DNA of 44,018 nt from Phytobacter massiliensis JC163 (lineage in GTDB: Bacteria; Pseudomonadota; Gammaproteobacteria; Enterobacterales; Enterobacteriaceae), in assembly GCF_000321045.1 (NCBI RefSeq), contig NZ_HE578945.1, forward strand, positions 1,214,612 to 1,258,629, written 5' to 3'. The position numbers and the translations under genes are program-made. Of the stretch, positions 18,517 through 26,686 are shown piece after piece (the stretch's first letter is position 1; every line of letters begins with the position of its first letter). Under the pieces are notes generated by a model. The model worked only from the letters and a program-made list of their open reading frames with translations. It ran no database searches and had not been told where the DNA came from.

Positions 18517-19374
18517 ATGGATCTCACGCAGCTGGAGATGTTCAACGCCGTCGCGCAAACGGGCAGCATCACCCAGGCGGCGCAGAAGGTGCACCGCGTG
18601 CCGTCGAATCTCACCACCCGTATCCGCCAGCTGGAAGCCGATCTCGGCGTCGAGCTGTTTATTCGTGAAAACCAGCGCCTGCGGCTCTCTCCGGCCGGGC
18701 ACAGTTTCCTGCGCTACAGCCAGCAGATCCTCGCGCTGGTTGATGAGGCGCGGATGGTCGTGGCGGGTGACGAACCCCAGGGGCTGTTTTCGCTGGGCGC
18801 GCTGGAGAGCACCGCCGCGGTACGCATTCCCGCCACCCTCGCCGCCTATAACCGGCGTTACCCCCGTATTCAGTTTGACCTCGCTACCGGCCCCTCCGGG
18901 ACGATGATCGACGGCGTGCTGGAGGGAACCTTAAGCGCGGCCTTCGTTGATGGCCCGGTGATGCATCCGGGGCTGGAGGGTATTCCTGTTTATCAGGAGG
19001 AGATGATGATTGTAGCGCCCCGCGGCCACACGCCCATCAGCCGCGCGCAACAGGTTAACGGCGCCAGCATCTATGCCTTTCGCGCCAACTGCTCTTACCG
19101 ACGCCATTTTGAGAGCTGGTTCCAGGCCGATAAGGCGACGCCCGGCAGGATCCATGAAATGGAGTCCTACCACGGGATGCTGGCCTGCGTGATTGCCGGT
19201 GCCGGGCTGGCGCTGATCCCCCGCAGCATGCTGGAAAGTATGCCCGGCCACCAGCAGGTGGATGCCTGGCCGCTAACGGAAAAGTGGCGCTGGCTGACCA
19301 CCTGGCTGGTATGGCGTCGCGGCGCGAAAACCCCTCACCTGACGGCTTTTATTGAACTGCTGAACGAACGTTAA
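18517..19374 (+). CDS. ptrR: LysR-family regulator PtrR (YneJ)
   Basis: This 285-residue LysR-type regulator closely resembles E. coli PtrR/YneJ, which controls the divergent sad gene in putrescine/GABA use. The winged-helix DNA-binding domain is at the N-terminus ([17 protein letters not shown]... , residues 1-60), followed by a periplasmic-binding-protein-like sensor domain. ATG 18517 is preferred to 18505 because GGAG (18508-18511) then serves as the ribosome site and the start matches E. coli. A second gene, an L-2-hydroxyacid dehydrogenase, follows on the same strand after 120 bases; it may or may not be under PtrR control. Confidence 0.95.
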   Translation: MDLTQLEMFNAVAQTGSITQAAQKVHRVPSNLTTRIRQLEADLGVELFIRENQRLRLSPAGHSFLRYSQQILALVDEARMVVAGDEPQGLFSLGALESTAAVRIPATLAAYNRRYPRIQFDLATGPSGTMIDGVLEGTLSAAFVDGPVMHPGLEGIPVYQEEMMIVAPRGHTPISRAQQVNGASIYAFRANCSYRRHFESWFQADKATPGRIHEMESYHGMLACVIAGAGLALIPRSMLESMPGHQQVDAWPLTEKWRWLTTWLVWRRGAKTPHLTAFIELLNER

Positions 19375-19494
19375 TTACGCTACATTCCCGCACGTTCCGC
19401 CATAGCATTAACTTATATATCTTCCAGGACGTTGCGCATAATGTCGCGGTGGCGGTAACTTACGCTCACGCTTAATGCTGATAATGGAACTCAG

Positions 19495-20439
19495 ATGAAT
19501 ACCAAAGCCCGCAAAGTGATGATCATTGGTACCGGAAATGTCGGCGCGTCCGCCGCCTATGCCCTGCTCAACCAGAATATTGCCGAAGAGCTGATTCTGG
19601 TTGACCTTAACCGCGAACGCGTGGAAGGCCACGCGCAGGATCTGGCGGATGCCGCTGCCTACATGCCGGGAATGATGAACATTAGCACCCGCGAGGCGTC
19701 TGACTGTGCGGATGTGGACATCGCCGTCATTACCGTCTCCGGCGGCGCGCTCAAGCCGGGCCAGACCCGCCTTGATGAGCTGCAAAGCACGGCGAAAATC
19801 GTGAAGAATATTGTGCCAGGTATGATGGCAGGCGGCTTCAACGGCATTTTCCTGGTTGCCACCAATCCCTGCGATATCATCACCTGGCAGGTGTGGAAAC
19901 TCTCCGGCCTGCCCCGCAGCCAGGTTATCGGCACCGGCGTCTGGCTGGATACCACCCGCCTGCGGCGGGCGCTGGCCCAGACGCTGGATATCGGTGCCCA
20001 GAGCATCGACGCCTTTATCCTTGGCGAACACGGCGATACCCAGTTCCCGGTGTGGTCGCACTCCTCGGTTTACGGCTCGCCCATCGCCGACGTCTGGCGG
20101 CGGCGCACCGGGCAGGAGATTGATTACGACGCCCTGGCGGAGCGGGTGCGCAAGCACGGTTTTGAAATCTACAACCGCAAGGGCTGCACCGAATATGGCA
20201 TTGCCGGGACCATCGCTGAAATCTGCCGCAATATCTTTACCGGCAGCCATCGCGCGCTGGCTATCTCCTGTGTGCTTGACGGGGAATATGGCGTTAACGA
20301 TGTCGCCATCGGCGTACCGGCGGTGTTGACCCAAAGCGGCGTGCAGCAGATTATCGAACTGCAACTGCGGGAAGACGAAGTGGCGAAATTCAACCACTCC
20401 GTCTCGGTGATTAAAGCCAATATTGCTCGCCTGCCCTGA
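19495..20439 (+). CDS. NAD-dependent L-lactate/L-2-hydroxyacid dehydrogenase
   Basis: This is a 314-residue LDH/MDH-family enzyme. The NAD site GTGNVGASAAYALL is at residues 12-25. The catalytic set is present: substrate-loop Arg (KPGQTR), Asp in WLDTTRLR with the binding Arg, and His in GEHGDTQFP. The residue that separates lactate (Gln) from malate (Arg) dehydrogenases aligns with Leu (GGALKPG), as far as an alignment by eye can show. The true substrate may therefore be a longer or more hydrophobic 2-oxo acid, as in L-2-hydroxyisocaproate dehydrogenases. The gene stands between ptrR and the convergent end of the four-carbon acid operon. GGAA precedes the start. Confidence 0.88.
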   Translation: MNTKARKVMIIGTGNVGASAAYALLNQNIAEELILVDLNRERVEGHAQDLADAAAYMPGMMNISTREASDCADVDIAVITVSGGALKPGQTRLDELQSTAKIVKNIVPGMMAGGFNGIFLVATNPCDIITWQVWKLSGLPRSQVIGTGVWLDTTRLRRALAQTLDIGAQSIDAFILGEHGDTQFPVWSHSSVYGSPIADVWRRRTGQEIDYDALAERVRKHGFEIYNRKGCTEYGIAGTIAEICRNIFTGSHRALAISCVLDGEYGVNDVAIGVPAVLTQSGVQQIIELQLREDEVAKFNHSVSVIKANIARLP

Positions 20440-20450
20440 CGGCGAGGCGG

Positions 20451-21212
20451 TTACTGGGCGATGGTTAAGCGGCCCGGTAACCCGGCAAGCTGCTGGCGGA
20501 TATCATCGCTCAACTGTGCGTCGGTGATGATATCGGTCAGCGAGTCGAGACGGGCAATATTAAACAGCGACCATGCGCCATATTTACTGCTGTCCGCCAG
20601 CAGCACCCGGCGCTGAGCATTATCGATCAGCGCCCGTTTCAGGGCCGCTTTCTCCTCGGTGGGCGAGGTAATGCCCTTCTCCAGATCCCAGCCGTTGCAG
20701 CTGACGAACGCCACGTCCGGCCAGATATTTCGCAGCAGCCTGCGTCCGTGCTCCCCCACGCAGGACTGGCTGGAATCATCGATACGCCCGCCAATGATGG
20801 TCACTTCAATCTGCCTAAATTCTGAGAGAAACAAGGCAATGTGCAGGTCGCTGGTGATCACCCGCAGCGGCAGATGGGTCAACTGCCGCGCGAGCTCAAT
20901 CATGGTGGTGCCCGCATCCAGCACAATGGCGTCTCCCGGCTTTACCAGCGCGGCGGCGGCGCTGGCAATGGCGTGTTTTTCCGCCAGGTTGCGCTGCATC
21001 TTTTCATGGGTGGTCGGCTGGGAAGGAATAAACCGGTTCAGGGTTACGCCGCCGTGAGAGCGGCTGATCACCCCTTCCTGATCGAGCTTAATCAGATCGC
21101 GGCGGATGGTTGCCGGGGAGGCGTTGGTCGCCGCCACCAGCTGATCCACCGTTACCAGATTATGCCCTTTGAGGTAGTCCATAATCTGTTCTAACCGGTT
21201 ATATCCCTTCAT
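20451..21212 (-). CDS. DeoR/GlpR-family repressor of the sugar-acid locus
   Basis: This is a 253-residue regulator with an N-terminal DeoR helix-turn-helix (about 5-57, recognition helix near [13 protein letters not shown]) and a C-terminal DeoRC sensor domain of the isomerase-like fold ([14 protein letters not shown] near 100, phosphosugar-binding type). It is the third gene of the minus-strand operon, starting one base after the pdxA2 stop, so it is translationally coupled. It resembles regulators found with four-carbon acid kinase genes (YgbI type). It probably represses both divergent operons from the operators near 23458-23579, released by a phosphorylated sugar acid; this is inferred. 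Confidence 0.92.
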   Translation of the reverse strand: MKGYNRLEQIMDYLKGHNLVTVDQLVAATNASPATIRRDLIKLDQEGVISRSHGGVTLNRFIPSQPTTHEKMQRNLAEKHAIASAAAALVKPGDAIVLDAGTTMIELARQLTHLPLRVITSDLHIALFLSEFRQIEVTIIGGRIDDSSQSCVGEHGRRLLRNIWPDVAFVSCNGWDLEKGITSPTEEKAALKRALIDNAQRRVLLADSSKYGAWSLFNIARLDSLTDIITDAQLSDDIRQQLAGLPGRLTIAQ

Positions 21213-21213
21213 A

Positions 21214-22200
21214 TTATTCTCGTGTGATTTGCATCGCTAACTTAATCGACACCGCCATGCTTTCCGGATTTGCTTTGCCGGTCCAGGCGATATTAAACGC
21301 GGTGCCGTGGTCCGCAGAGGTGCGGATAAACGGCAGGCCCGCCGTGATATTAACGCCATCATAAAAACCCAGCAATTTTAACGGAATATGCCCCTGGTCG
21401 TGATACATCGCTACCACGATGTCATACATGCCTTCATGGCACTGCATAAACACCGTATCCGGCGGGCACGGGCCGTAGACATTCAGCCCTTCGGCTTTCA
21501 TCGCCTCAATAGCCGGGCCGACGATGGTTATCTCTTCATCGCCAAAAAGACCGTTTTCCCCCGCGTGAGGGTTAACCCCCGCGACCGCAATACGCGGACT
21601 GGCGAAACCAACGCGCTTGAGGAAATGGTCGGCGACGCGGATCACCGTTTTTACCCGCTCCTGGTTGAGGGTATCAAGGAATTTACGCAGCGCAATATGG
21701 GTGGTGACATGAATCACTTTAAGCTTGTCGGTATAGAGCACCATCGCGTAGTCGCTGGTATTGGTCAGTTTCGCCAGCAGTTCGGTATGCCCCGGATAAT
21801 TGTGCCCGCCCAGATGTAACGCCTCTTTATTGAGCGGCGCGGTAGCGATAGCTTTCACCTCACCCGCCATCGCCAGCGCGGTTGCCCTGCGCACGCAGCG
21901 ATAGGCCAGATCGCCCGCCTGCGCCTGTACTTCTCCCGGCACCAGCGCCTCAGGATCGGCCAGCGGCTCGTCCAGCACGTTCATCACGCCCGGGGCGAAC
22001 TGCGCCTCCGCCACCTGCGAAATTACCCGCATCTCAATCTGCGGCGTGACGTTGAGCGCCAGAATACGGCGGAAGGTCTGCGCGCAGCCGATAACCACCA
22101 CCGGCGCACCGGACAGTTCACCTTCGACCAGCGATTTAATAATGATCTCCGGGCCAATCCCCGCCGGATCGCCCATCGTTACGGCAATAACATTAGTCAC
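21214..22200 (-). CDS. pdxA2: D-threonate/D-erythronate 4-phosphate dehydrogenase PdxA2
   Basis: This is a 328-residue PdxA-family enzyme. PdxA2 paralogues oxidise and decarboxylate D-threonate (or D-erythronate) 4-phosphate to dihydroxyacetone phosphate and CO2. The sequence follows Salmonella PdxA2 closely: [11 protein letters not shown] near residue 9, TAPLNKEA with the catalytic Lys, metal-ligand His residues in [20 protein letters not shown] and MYHDQGHIP. It overlaps dtnK by 8 bases and is followed directly by the deoR gene, giving a tight three-gene operon. Position beside a DUF1537 kinase separates it from the vitamin B6 enzyme PdxA. Confidence 0.94.
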   Translation of the reverse strand: MTNVIAVTMGDPAGIGPEIIIKSLVEGELSGAPVVVIGCAQTFRRILALNVTPQIEMRVISQVAEAQFAPGVMNVLDEPLADPEALVPGEVQAQAGDLAYRCVRRATALAMAGEVKAIATAPLNKEALHLGGHNYPGHTELLAKLTNTSDYAMVLYTDKLKVIHVTTHIALRKFLDTLNQERVKTVIRVADHFLKRVGFASPRIAVAGVNPHAGENGLFGDEEITIVGPAIEAMKAEGLNVYGPCPPDTVFMQCHEGMYDIVVAMYHDQGHIPLKLLGFYDGVNITAGLPFIRTSADHGTAFNIAWTGKANPESMAVSIKLAMQITRE

Positions 22201-23428
22201 TCGATTTCTCCTCGATAAATTGCAAAACCTTAAGCAGCGTGGTCTCGTCGCCGAAACCGCCTGCTTTGGTCATCACTGGTCGTTGCCATTCGCAACCTGA
22301 AAAATAACCCCATGGCACGCAGCCTGCCGCACGCCCCTGAATTTGAAAGCTGCTGGCACCGAGCGCGCGTGCTACCGCAATCGCCACGTCGCCGCCGGAA
22401 AGATAAAGGCCGTCCGGCGCGCGCCGGGCCAGCACATCCCGCACCAGTTCGCCTAAAAAGGCGCAGATGCGCTCGCCGCACTCGGCGCGGCTGATGCCAT
22501 AACGTTCACAGAGCGCAGCCACCTGATGCCGCGCGTGGGTATCAGGACAGGTATGCACCACGCAGTGCCGCCCGCCAGCGAGCGCGTTCACGATCGCCGT
22601 GCGATAGTCGGTCGCAGACGGGGCAAAGACGGCGTTGATATCAATAAATATTTGCTCGCAGCGCGGATGCGCCGCGGCGGCATGAATTTGCTGTTGAGCG
22701 ATTTCACTCATCGAGCCGACGATCGCCAGCGCTACGGCCTTTTTCTCTGGCGCCAGACGGCGCGATAAGGCATCGCACAGCCCCGCAGAGCCCACCAGCA
22801 GCGGCCTCTCGCCCGCCTGCCAGGCGTGGGTCACGATCGCATCCAGATCGTCATCGGTCCGGGCATCAACAACAAGCACCACCGGGTTCTCCCGGCTGGC
22901 CGCCGCCAGCGCCGCGGGCAGCTGCCAGGGCTGTACGTTCTGAGCAGGCAGCGTAAAGAGCGCGCCGATCTCTGCGCTGTGAACCGGCGTCTTCGGATCG
23001 CTGGCAAATTCCGTTTCCGTAATCAGCACGCCGTTCACCAGGCAACGCCCCTCCACGGTAACGCGGCCTGCTGCCGGGAAGGCCGGTGCGACAATAGCCG
23101 CCGCCGCGCCGGTCACCTGCAGCATGGCCGCGACTTCCGGGCCGGGGTTGCCGCGCAGGGTGGAATCCATCTTTTTCACCAGCCACGCCGGGTTGTAGTG
23201 GCGCAGCACGGTTTCGGTCAGCGTCGCCACGGCACGATTTGCCGCGTCGGCAGGCAGCGCGCGGCTGTCGCTGTTGTAAATCAGGGCCTCAGCGTCGCTC
23301 TGGTAGCTGGCCTCCAGCGTCACTTCTGTACGTATGCCCGCCTGCGCCAGGCTCACGCCAGCGTCGTTCGCGCCGGTAAAGTCGTCGGCCAGAATCACTA
23401 TCTGGGGGGTTGCGGTCTGTTCGTTCAT
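22193..23428 (-). CDS. dtnK: Four-carbon acid sugar kinase DtnK (DUF1537)
   Basis: This 411-residue kinase phosphorylates D-threonate or a related four-carbon acid at O4, making the substrate of PdxA2. The N-terminal sugar-binding domain shows the family entry ILADDFTGANDAG at residues 11-23 and KKMDSTLRGNPG near 85. The C-terminal nucleotide-binding domain has the glycine-rich LYLSGGDVAIAVARALG near 340. It is the first gene of the minus-strand operon, and pdxA2 begins inside its 3' end. The start ATG at 23428 faces the operator region shared with the divergent operon. D-threonate versus D-erythronate specificity cannot be read by eye. Confidence 0.93.
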   Translation of the reverse strand: MNEQTATPQIVILADDFTGANDAGVSLAQAGIRTEVTLEASYQSDAEALIYNSDSRALPADAANRAVATLTETVLRHYNPAWLVKKMDSTLRGNPGPEVAAMLQVTGAAAAIVAPAFPAAGRVTVEGRCLVNGVLITETEFASDPKTPVHSAEIGALFTLPAQNVQPWQLPAALAAASRENPVVLVVDARTDDDLDAIVTHAWQAGERPLLVGSAGLCDALSRRLAPEKKAVALAIVGSMSEIAQQQIHAAAAHPRCEQIFIDINAVFAPSATDYRTAIVNALAGGRHCVVHTCPDTHARHQVAALCERYGISRAECGERICAFLGELVRDVLARRAPDGLYLSGGDVAIAVARALGASSFQIQGRAAGCVPWGYFSGCEWQRPVMTKAGGFGDETTLLKVLQFIEEKSSD

Positions 23429-23457
23429 CCCTGCTCCGGGTCGTTAAGTTCTGCCAA

Positions 23458-23579
23458 TGATTATATTCAATCATAATTGATTATATGTGAGCAAGATCAA
23501 CTTATTTAATTGCCGGATAAATTATAAATTTCAGCCACACAGTAACCATGATTGAAGCTTAATGAGTGAATTCAATCAT
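23458..23579. promoter_or_regulatory. Operator region between the two sugar-acid operons
   Basis: The word TTCAATCAT occurs at 23466-23474 and 23571-23579, and its complement ATGATTGAA at 23548-23556. The last two form a perfect 9-bp inverted repeat with a 14-base spacer just before the plus-strand operon. On the other side, TGATTATAT is repeated at 23458-23466 and 23478-23486, exactly 20 bases (two DNA turns) apart, next to the dtnK start. This arrangement fits a DeoR-family repressor binding both promoters, probably the product of 20451-21212. Confidence 0.65.
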
Positions 23580-23599
23580 AACCAGAACAGGAGAAGGTT

Positions 23600-24745
23600 G
23601 TGGTAACCATAAACAGCACATTGATCAGCGGCGCAGGTTGCATTCCCGCGATCGCGCCACTGCTTACAGGGAAAAAGAGACTTTTACTGGTCAGCGACAC
23701 TAACATCATCAGGCTCGCCGCGACGCAGCAGATTGTGACGCTGCTGCAGGCCGAAGGCCGCCAGGTTCAGCTTATCGATAACGTGCCGCCAGAGCCCAGC
23801 CAGCATGATGTCACCCGGATTCTCGGCGACGCGCCGGATGCCGCTTTCGATATGGTTGTTGGCATTGGCGGCGGCAGCGTGCTGGATGTCGCTAAACTGC
23901 TGTCGGTGCTGCATCACCCGCGTTCGCCGGGGCTTGAGGCGCTGCTCGCCGGGGAAAAACCGACCGACCGCATTCCTTCGCTGCTGATCCCGGCCACCGC
24001 CGGTACCGGCTCGGAGGCCACGCCAAACGCGATTCTGGCGATTCCGGAACAGAATACCAAGGTCGGAATCATCTCCCCGGTACTGCTGCCGGATTATGTT
24101 GCCCTGCTGCCGGAGCTGACCACCAGCATGCCCGCGCATATCGCCTCTTCTACCGGCATTGATGCCCTGTGTCATCTGATTGAGTGTTTTACCGCCACCA
24201 TCGCCAACCCGGTGAGCGACAACGTGGCCCTGACCGGCCTGCGCAAGCTGCTCAACAATATCGAGACGGCGGTGAACGAGCCGCAGAACCTGGCGGCGCG
24301 GCTGGAAATGCTCTGGGCCTCCTATTACGGCGGCGCGGCGATTACCCATGCCGGTACGCATCTGGTACACGCGCTCTCCTATCCGCTCGGCGGCACCTAC
24401 CACCTGCCGCACGGCGTCGCCAATGCCATCCTGCTGGCCCCCTGTATGAAAGTGGTGCGCCCGCACGCGGTGGAAAAATTCGCTCAGGTGTGGGATTTGG
24501 TGCCCGGCGCTGACCTCAGCCTCAGCGACGAAGCGAAGTCGCATGCGCTGGTGGACTATTTCGCCGCGCTGGTGAAACGCCTCAACCTGCCGGATAACCT
24601 GGAGAGCCTTGGCGTGCCGCGGGCGGATATCCCGGCGCTGGCCGATGCCGCCCTTAACGTAAAACGCTTAATGAATAACGCCCCCTGCACCGTCGACCAT
24701 AACGATGTGCAGGCGATTTATCAGACGTTGTTTCCCGTAAAATAA
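23600..24745 (+). CDS. Iron-containing alcohol dehydrogenase
   Basis: This is a 381-residue group III (iron) alcohol dehydrogenase. The NAD-binding GIGGGSVLDVAK block is near residue 90, TAGTGSEAT near 135, and metal ligands are in GIDALCHLIECF (Asp, His) and YHLPHGVANA (His), with a further conserved His before. GTG 23600 is the start, with AGGAGAAGG just upstream. It is first in the plus-strand operon divergent from dtnK-pdxA2, followed 12 bases later by a DapA-family lyase. It probably oxidises a hydroxy acid or reduces an aldehyde made by that lyase; the reaction is not known. Confidence 0.92.
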   Translation: MVTINSTLISGAGCIPAIAPLLTGKKRLLLVSDTNIIRLAATQQIVTLLQAEGRQVQLIDNVPPEPSQHDVTRILGDAPDAAFDMVVGIGGGSVLDVAKLLSVLHHPRSPGLEALLAGEKPTDRIPSLLIPATAGTGSEATPNAILAIPEQNTKVGIISPVLLPDYVALLPELTTSMPAHIASSTGIDALCHLIECFTATIANPVSDNVALTGLRKLLNNIETAVNEPQNLAARLEMLWASYYGGAAITHAGTHLVHALSYPLGGTYHLPHGVANAILLAPCMKVVRPHAVEKFAQVWDLVPGADLSLSDEAKSHALVDYFAALVKRLNLPDNLESLGVPRADIPALADAALNVKRLMNNAPCTVDHNDVQAIYQTLFPVK

Positions 24746-24757
24746 AAGGAAAATGAT

Positions 24758-25642
24758 ATGACCAGGAAAATTGAAGGGGTTTTAACCGCCATTGTTACCC
24801 CGTTTGACAACGATGGCGCTTTTAACCCTGCCGCCTTGCGCACGCAGATTAATCGCCAGCTTTCCGCCGGCAATGGCATCTTCTGCGGCGGCACCAACGG
24901 TGAGTTTTTTGTGCTTAATGAGCAGGAAAAGGTTGCGGTCACCGCGACCTGCGTGGATGAAGTGGCGGGCCGCGCTAACGTGGTGGCGCATATTGGCGAA
25001 ATCTCCACCCGCGAAACCATCCGTCTGGGCAAACAGATTGAGAAGCTGGGCGTGGATGCGGTTTCGGTCATCACCCCCTATTTTGTCCCTTTAAAACAAC
25101 AAGAGTTAATTAGCCATTATACGGCCATTGCCGACGCGCTCAGCGTACCGGTTTTTTTATATAACATCCCTGCCCGCACCGGGAACACCCTTGAACCGCA
25201 GACGGTCCGCACCCTGGCGGATCACCCCAACATTATCGGCATTAAAGACAGCGCGGGCAGCTATGAAAGCCTGAGCGGTTTCCTTAACGCCGTAAAAGGG
25301 GTGGCGAATTTTAACGTGCTGAACGGGCCGGATTCACTTATTCATCAGGGTTTCGTTGACGGCTGCTCGGCCTGTATTTCGGGGCTGGCGAACGTTGCGC
25401 CCAAAGAAATTAATGCGATCTGGTCACACTTTAAAGCAGGTGATATCGAGGCTTCCCGCCAGGCGCAGGAGAACGTCACCGGCCTGCGTACCGATCTGTA
25501 TAAAGTGGCCTTCTCTCCCGCTGCAGTTAAAAAAGCGCTGCAAATCCTCGGACAGGATGTCGGCGACAGCCGCTATGCGGTGGAATTTGATGAGCAGCAG
25601 GTTCAACAGATCAAAAACGTTATCAAAAACTACCTGCAGTGA
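24758..25642 (+). CDS. DapA/N-acetylneuraminate-lyase family aldolase
   Basis: This is a 294-residue class I aldolase of the DHDPS/NAL superfamily. The Schiff-base Lys is in IIGIKDSAG (Lys163), with the partner Tyr in LYNIPARTGNTL. The pyruvate-carboxylate loop reads GGTNGEFFVL instead of the TTGE typical of true DapA. It lies in a catabolic operon, not near lysine genes, so it probably cleaves or forms a 2-keto-3-deoxy acid (pyruvate plus an aldehyde), like YagE/YjhH. AAAAGGAAA precedes the ATG. A perfect hairpin lies between it and the next gene. Confidence 0.92.
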   Translation: MTRKIEGVLTAIVTPFDNDGAFNPAALRTQINRQLSAGNGIFCGGTNGEFFVLNEQEKVAVTATCVDEVAGRANVVAHIGEISTRETIRLGKQIEKLGVDAVSVITPYFVPLKQQELISHYTAIADALSVPVFLYNIPARTGNTLEPQTVRTLADHPNIIGIKDSAGSYESLSGFLNAVKGVANFNVLNGPDSLIHQGFVDGCSACISGLANVAPKEINAIWSHFKAGDIEASRQAQENVTGLRTDLYKVAFSPAAVKKALQILGQDVGDSRYAVEFDEQQVQQIKNVIKNYLQ

Positions 25643-25650
25643 TTTTTATA

Positions 25651-25669
25651 AGCGGCGCAGTGCGCCGCT
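25651..25669 (+). repeat. Intercistronic perfect hairpin (lyase / hydroxyacid dehydrogenase)
   Basis: AGCGGCGCA / TGCGCCGCT is a perfect 9-bp inverted repeat around a single central base. It is followed by ATTTAAAGGAA, which contains the ribosome site of the next gene. It may be an attenuator or mRNA-processing element. Confidence 0.6.
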
Positions 25670-25686
25670 ATTTAAAGGAACGCAAA

Positions 25687-26637
25687 ATGAAAGTAATTTG
25701 TACTTCCCCCTCTTTTGCTAAGTATGATTCAACCCCTGTAACGCAGTTACAGCAGGCAGGTCTGGAATTGATTACATTGCCCGCCGACGCGCCGTTGAGT
25801 GATCTGGAGCCGCATCTTGCAGACACTGTCGCGATGATTGTCGCCTTTACTGAGGTTAATGCCGCGCTGCTGGCGAAAGCGCCTGAATTGAAAATCGTCT
25901 GCAAGCACGGCGTGGGGGTTGATAACATTGATCTCGACACCTGTAAGGCAAAAAATATTTTCGTCACTAACGTGCCGGACGCGAATAAACACGCCGTAGC
26001 CGATTTTGCCTTCTCCCTAATCCTGAGCTGCGCCCGCCAGCTGCCGCAGGCAATCAATGGAACCAGAGGCGGCAACTGGCCGCGTATTTTTGCTACAGAT
26101 GTATATGGAAAAACAATCGGTATTGTGGGTCTTGGCAATATCGGTAAGCAGGTTGCGCTTCGGGCACGCGGTTTTAATATGCGTGTCCTGGCTCACGACG
26201 ACTGGCAAGATCGGGAATTTGCCGCAGCCAATAATATTGAATATGTCTCCCTGGAGACGCTGACAAAAGAGAGTGACTTTATTTCCCTTCATACGCCGCT
26301 TACCCCACAAACGCGTGATCTTTTCGATAAGCCACGTCTGGAGAAAATGAAAAAGAGCGCCTATTTAATTAACGTTTCGCGTGGCGGTGTAGTTAATGAA
26401 GAAGCATTATATGACGCACTAAAAAATAATGTTATCGCTGGCGCTGCTGCTGATGTCTTTACTAACGAACCCTGTAATCAACACCCTCTATTTACGCTTG
26501 AGAATTTCTTCCCAACGTCGCATATCGCTGGCTATACCGATGGTGCGATCAATGGTATCGGCGAGCGCTGCGTAAAACACATAATTGACTGTGTGATTCA
26601 TCAGCAGCGCCCCGGAAATATAATGAACGATTTATAA
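25687..26637 (+). CDS. D-2-hydroxyacid dehydrogenase (PGDH-like)
   Basis: This is a 316-residue NAD-dependent D-isomer-specific 2-hydroxyacid dehydrogenase. The NAD loop GLGNIGKQVALRA is near residue 146. The catalytic Arg is in NVSRGGVVNE, Glu in DVFTNEPC and His in TSHIAGYT. It lacks the ACT domain of SerA, so it is catabolic rather than serine biosynthetic. ATG 25687 follows AAGGAA; in-frame codons back to 25639 overlap the hairpin and are not used. By eye its codons are more AT-rich than those of the genes upstream, suggesting that this gene and the following transporter joined the locus separately. Confidence 0.92.
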   Translation: MKVICTSPSFAKYDSTPVTQLQQAGLELITLPADAPLSDLEPHLADTVAMIVAFTEVNAALLAKAPELKIVCKHGVGVDNIDLDTCKAKNIFVTNVPDANKHAVADFAFSLILSCARQLPQAINGTRGGNWPRIFATDVYGKTIGIVGLGNIGKQVALRARGFNMRVLAHDDWQDREFAAANNIEYVSLETLTKESDFISLHTPLTPQTRDLFDKPRLEKMKKSAYLINVSRGGVVNEEALYDALKNNVIAGAAADVFTNEPCNQHPLFTLENFFPTSHIAGYTDGAINGIGERCVKHIIDCVIHQQRPGNIMNDL

Positions 26638-26644
26638 TATTTGT

Positions 26645-26671
26645 GTGGAAATGCCTGGCATTTCCACTTTT
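26645..26671 (+). terminator. Perfect hairpin with T run between dehydrogenase and transporter
   Basis: The perfect 11-bp inverted repeat GTGGAAATGCC / GGCATTTCCAC around one base is followed by TTTTC. It starts 8 bases after the dehydrogenase stop. It has the shape of an intrinsic terminator and would make transporter expression partly independent or attenuated. Confidence 0.6.
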
Positions 26672-26686
26672 CAAGAACATCTGAAT

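Noticed and set aside
24758..25642. Annotation as lysine-pathway DapA
   Set aside because: The carboxylate-binding loop differs from true DapA and the gene is inside a catabolic operon.
25687..26637. Annotation as biosynthetic SerA
   Set aside because: There is no ACT domain, the protein is much shorter, and the context is catabolic.
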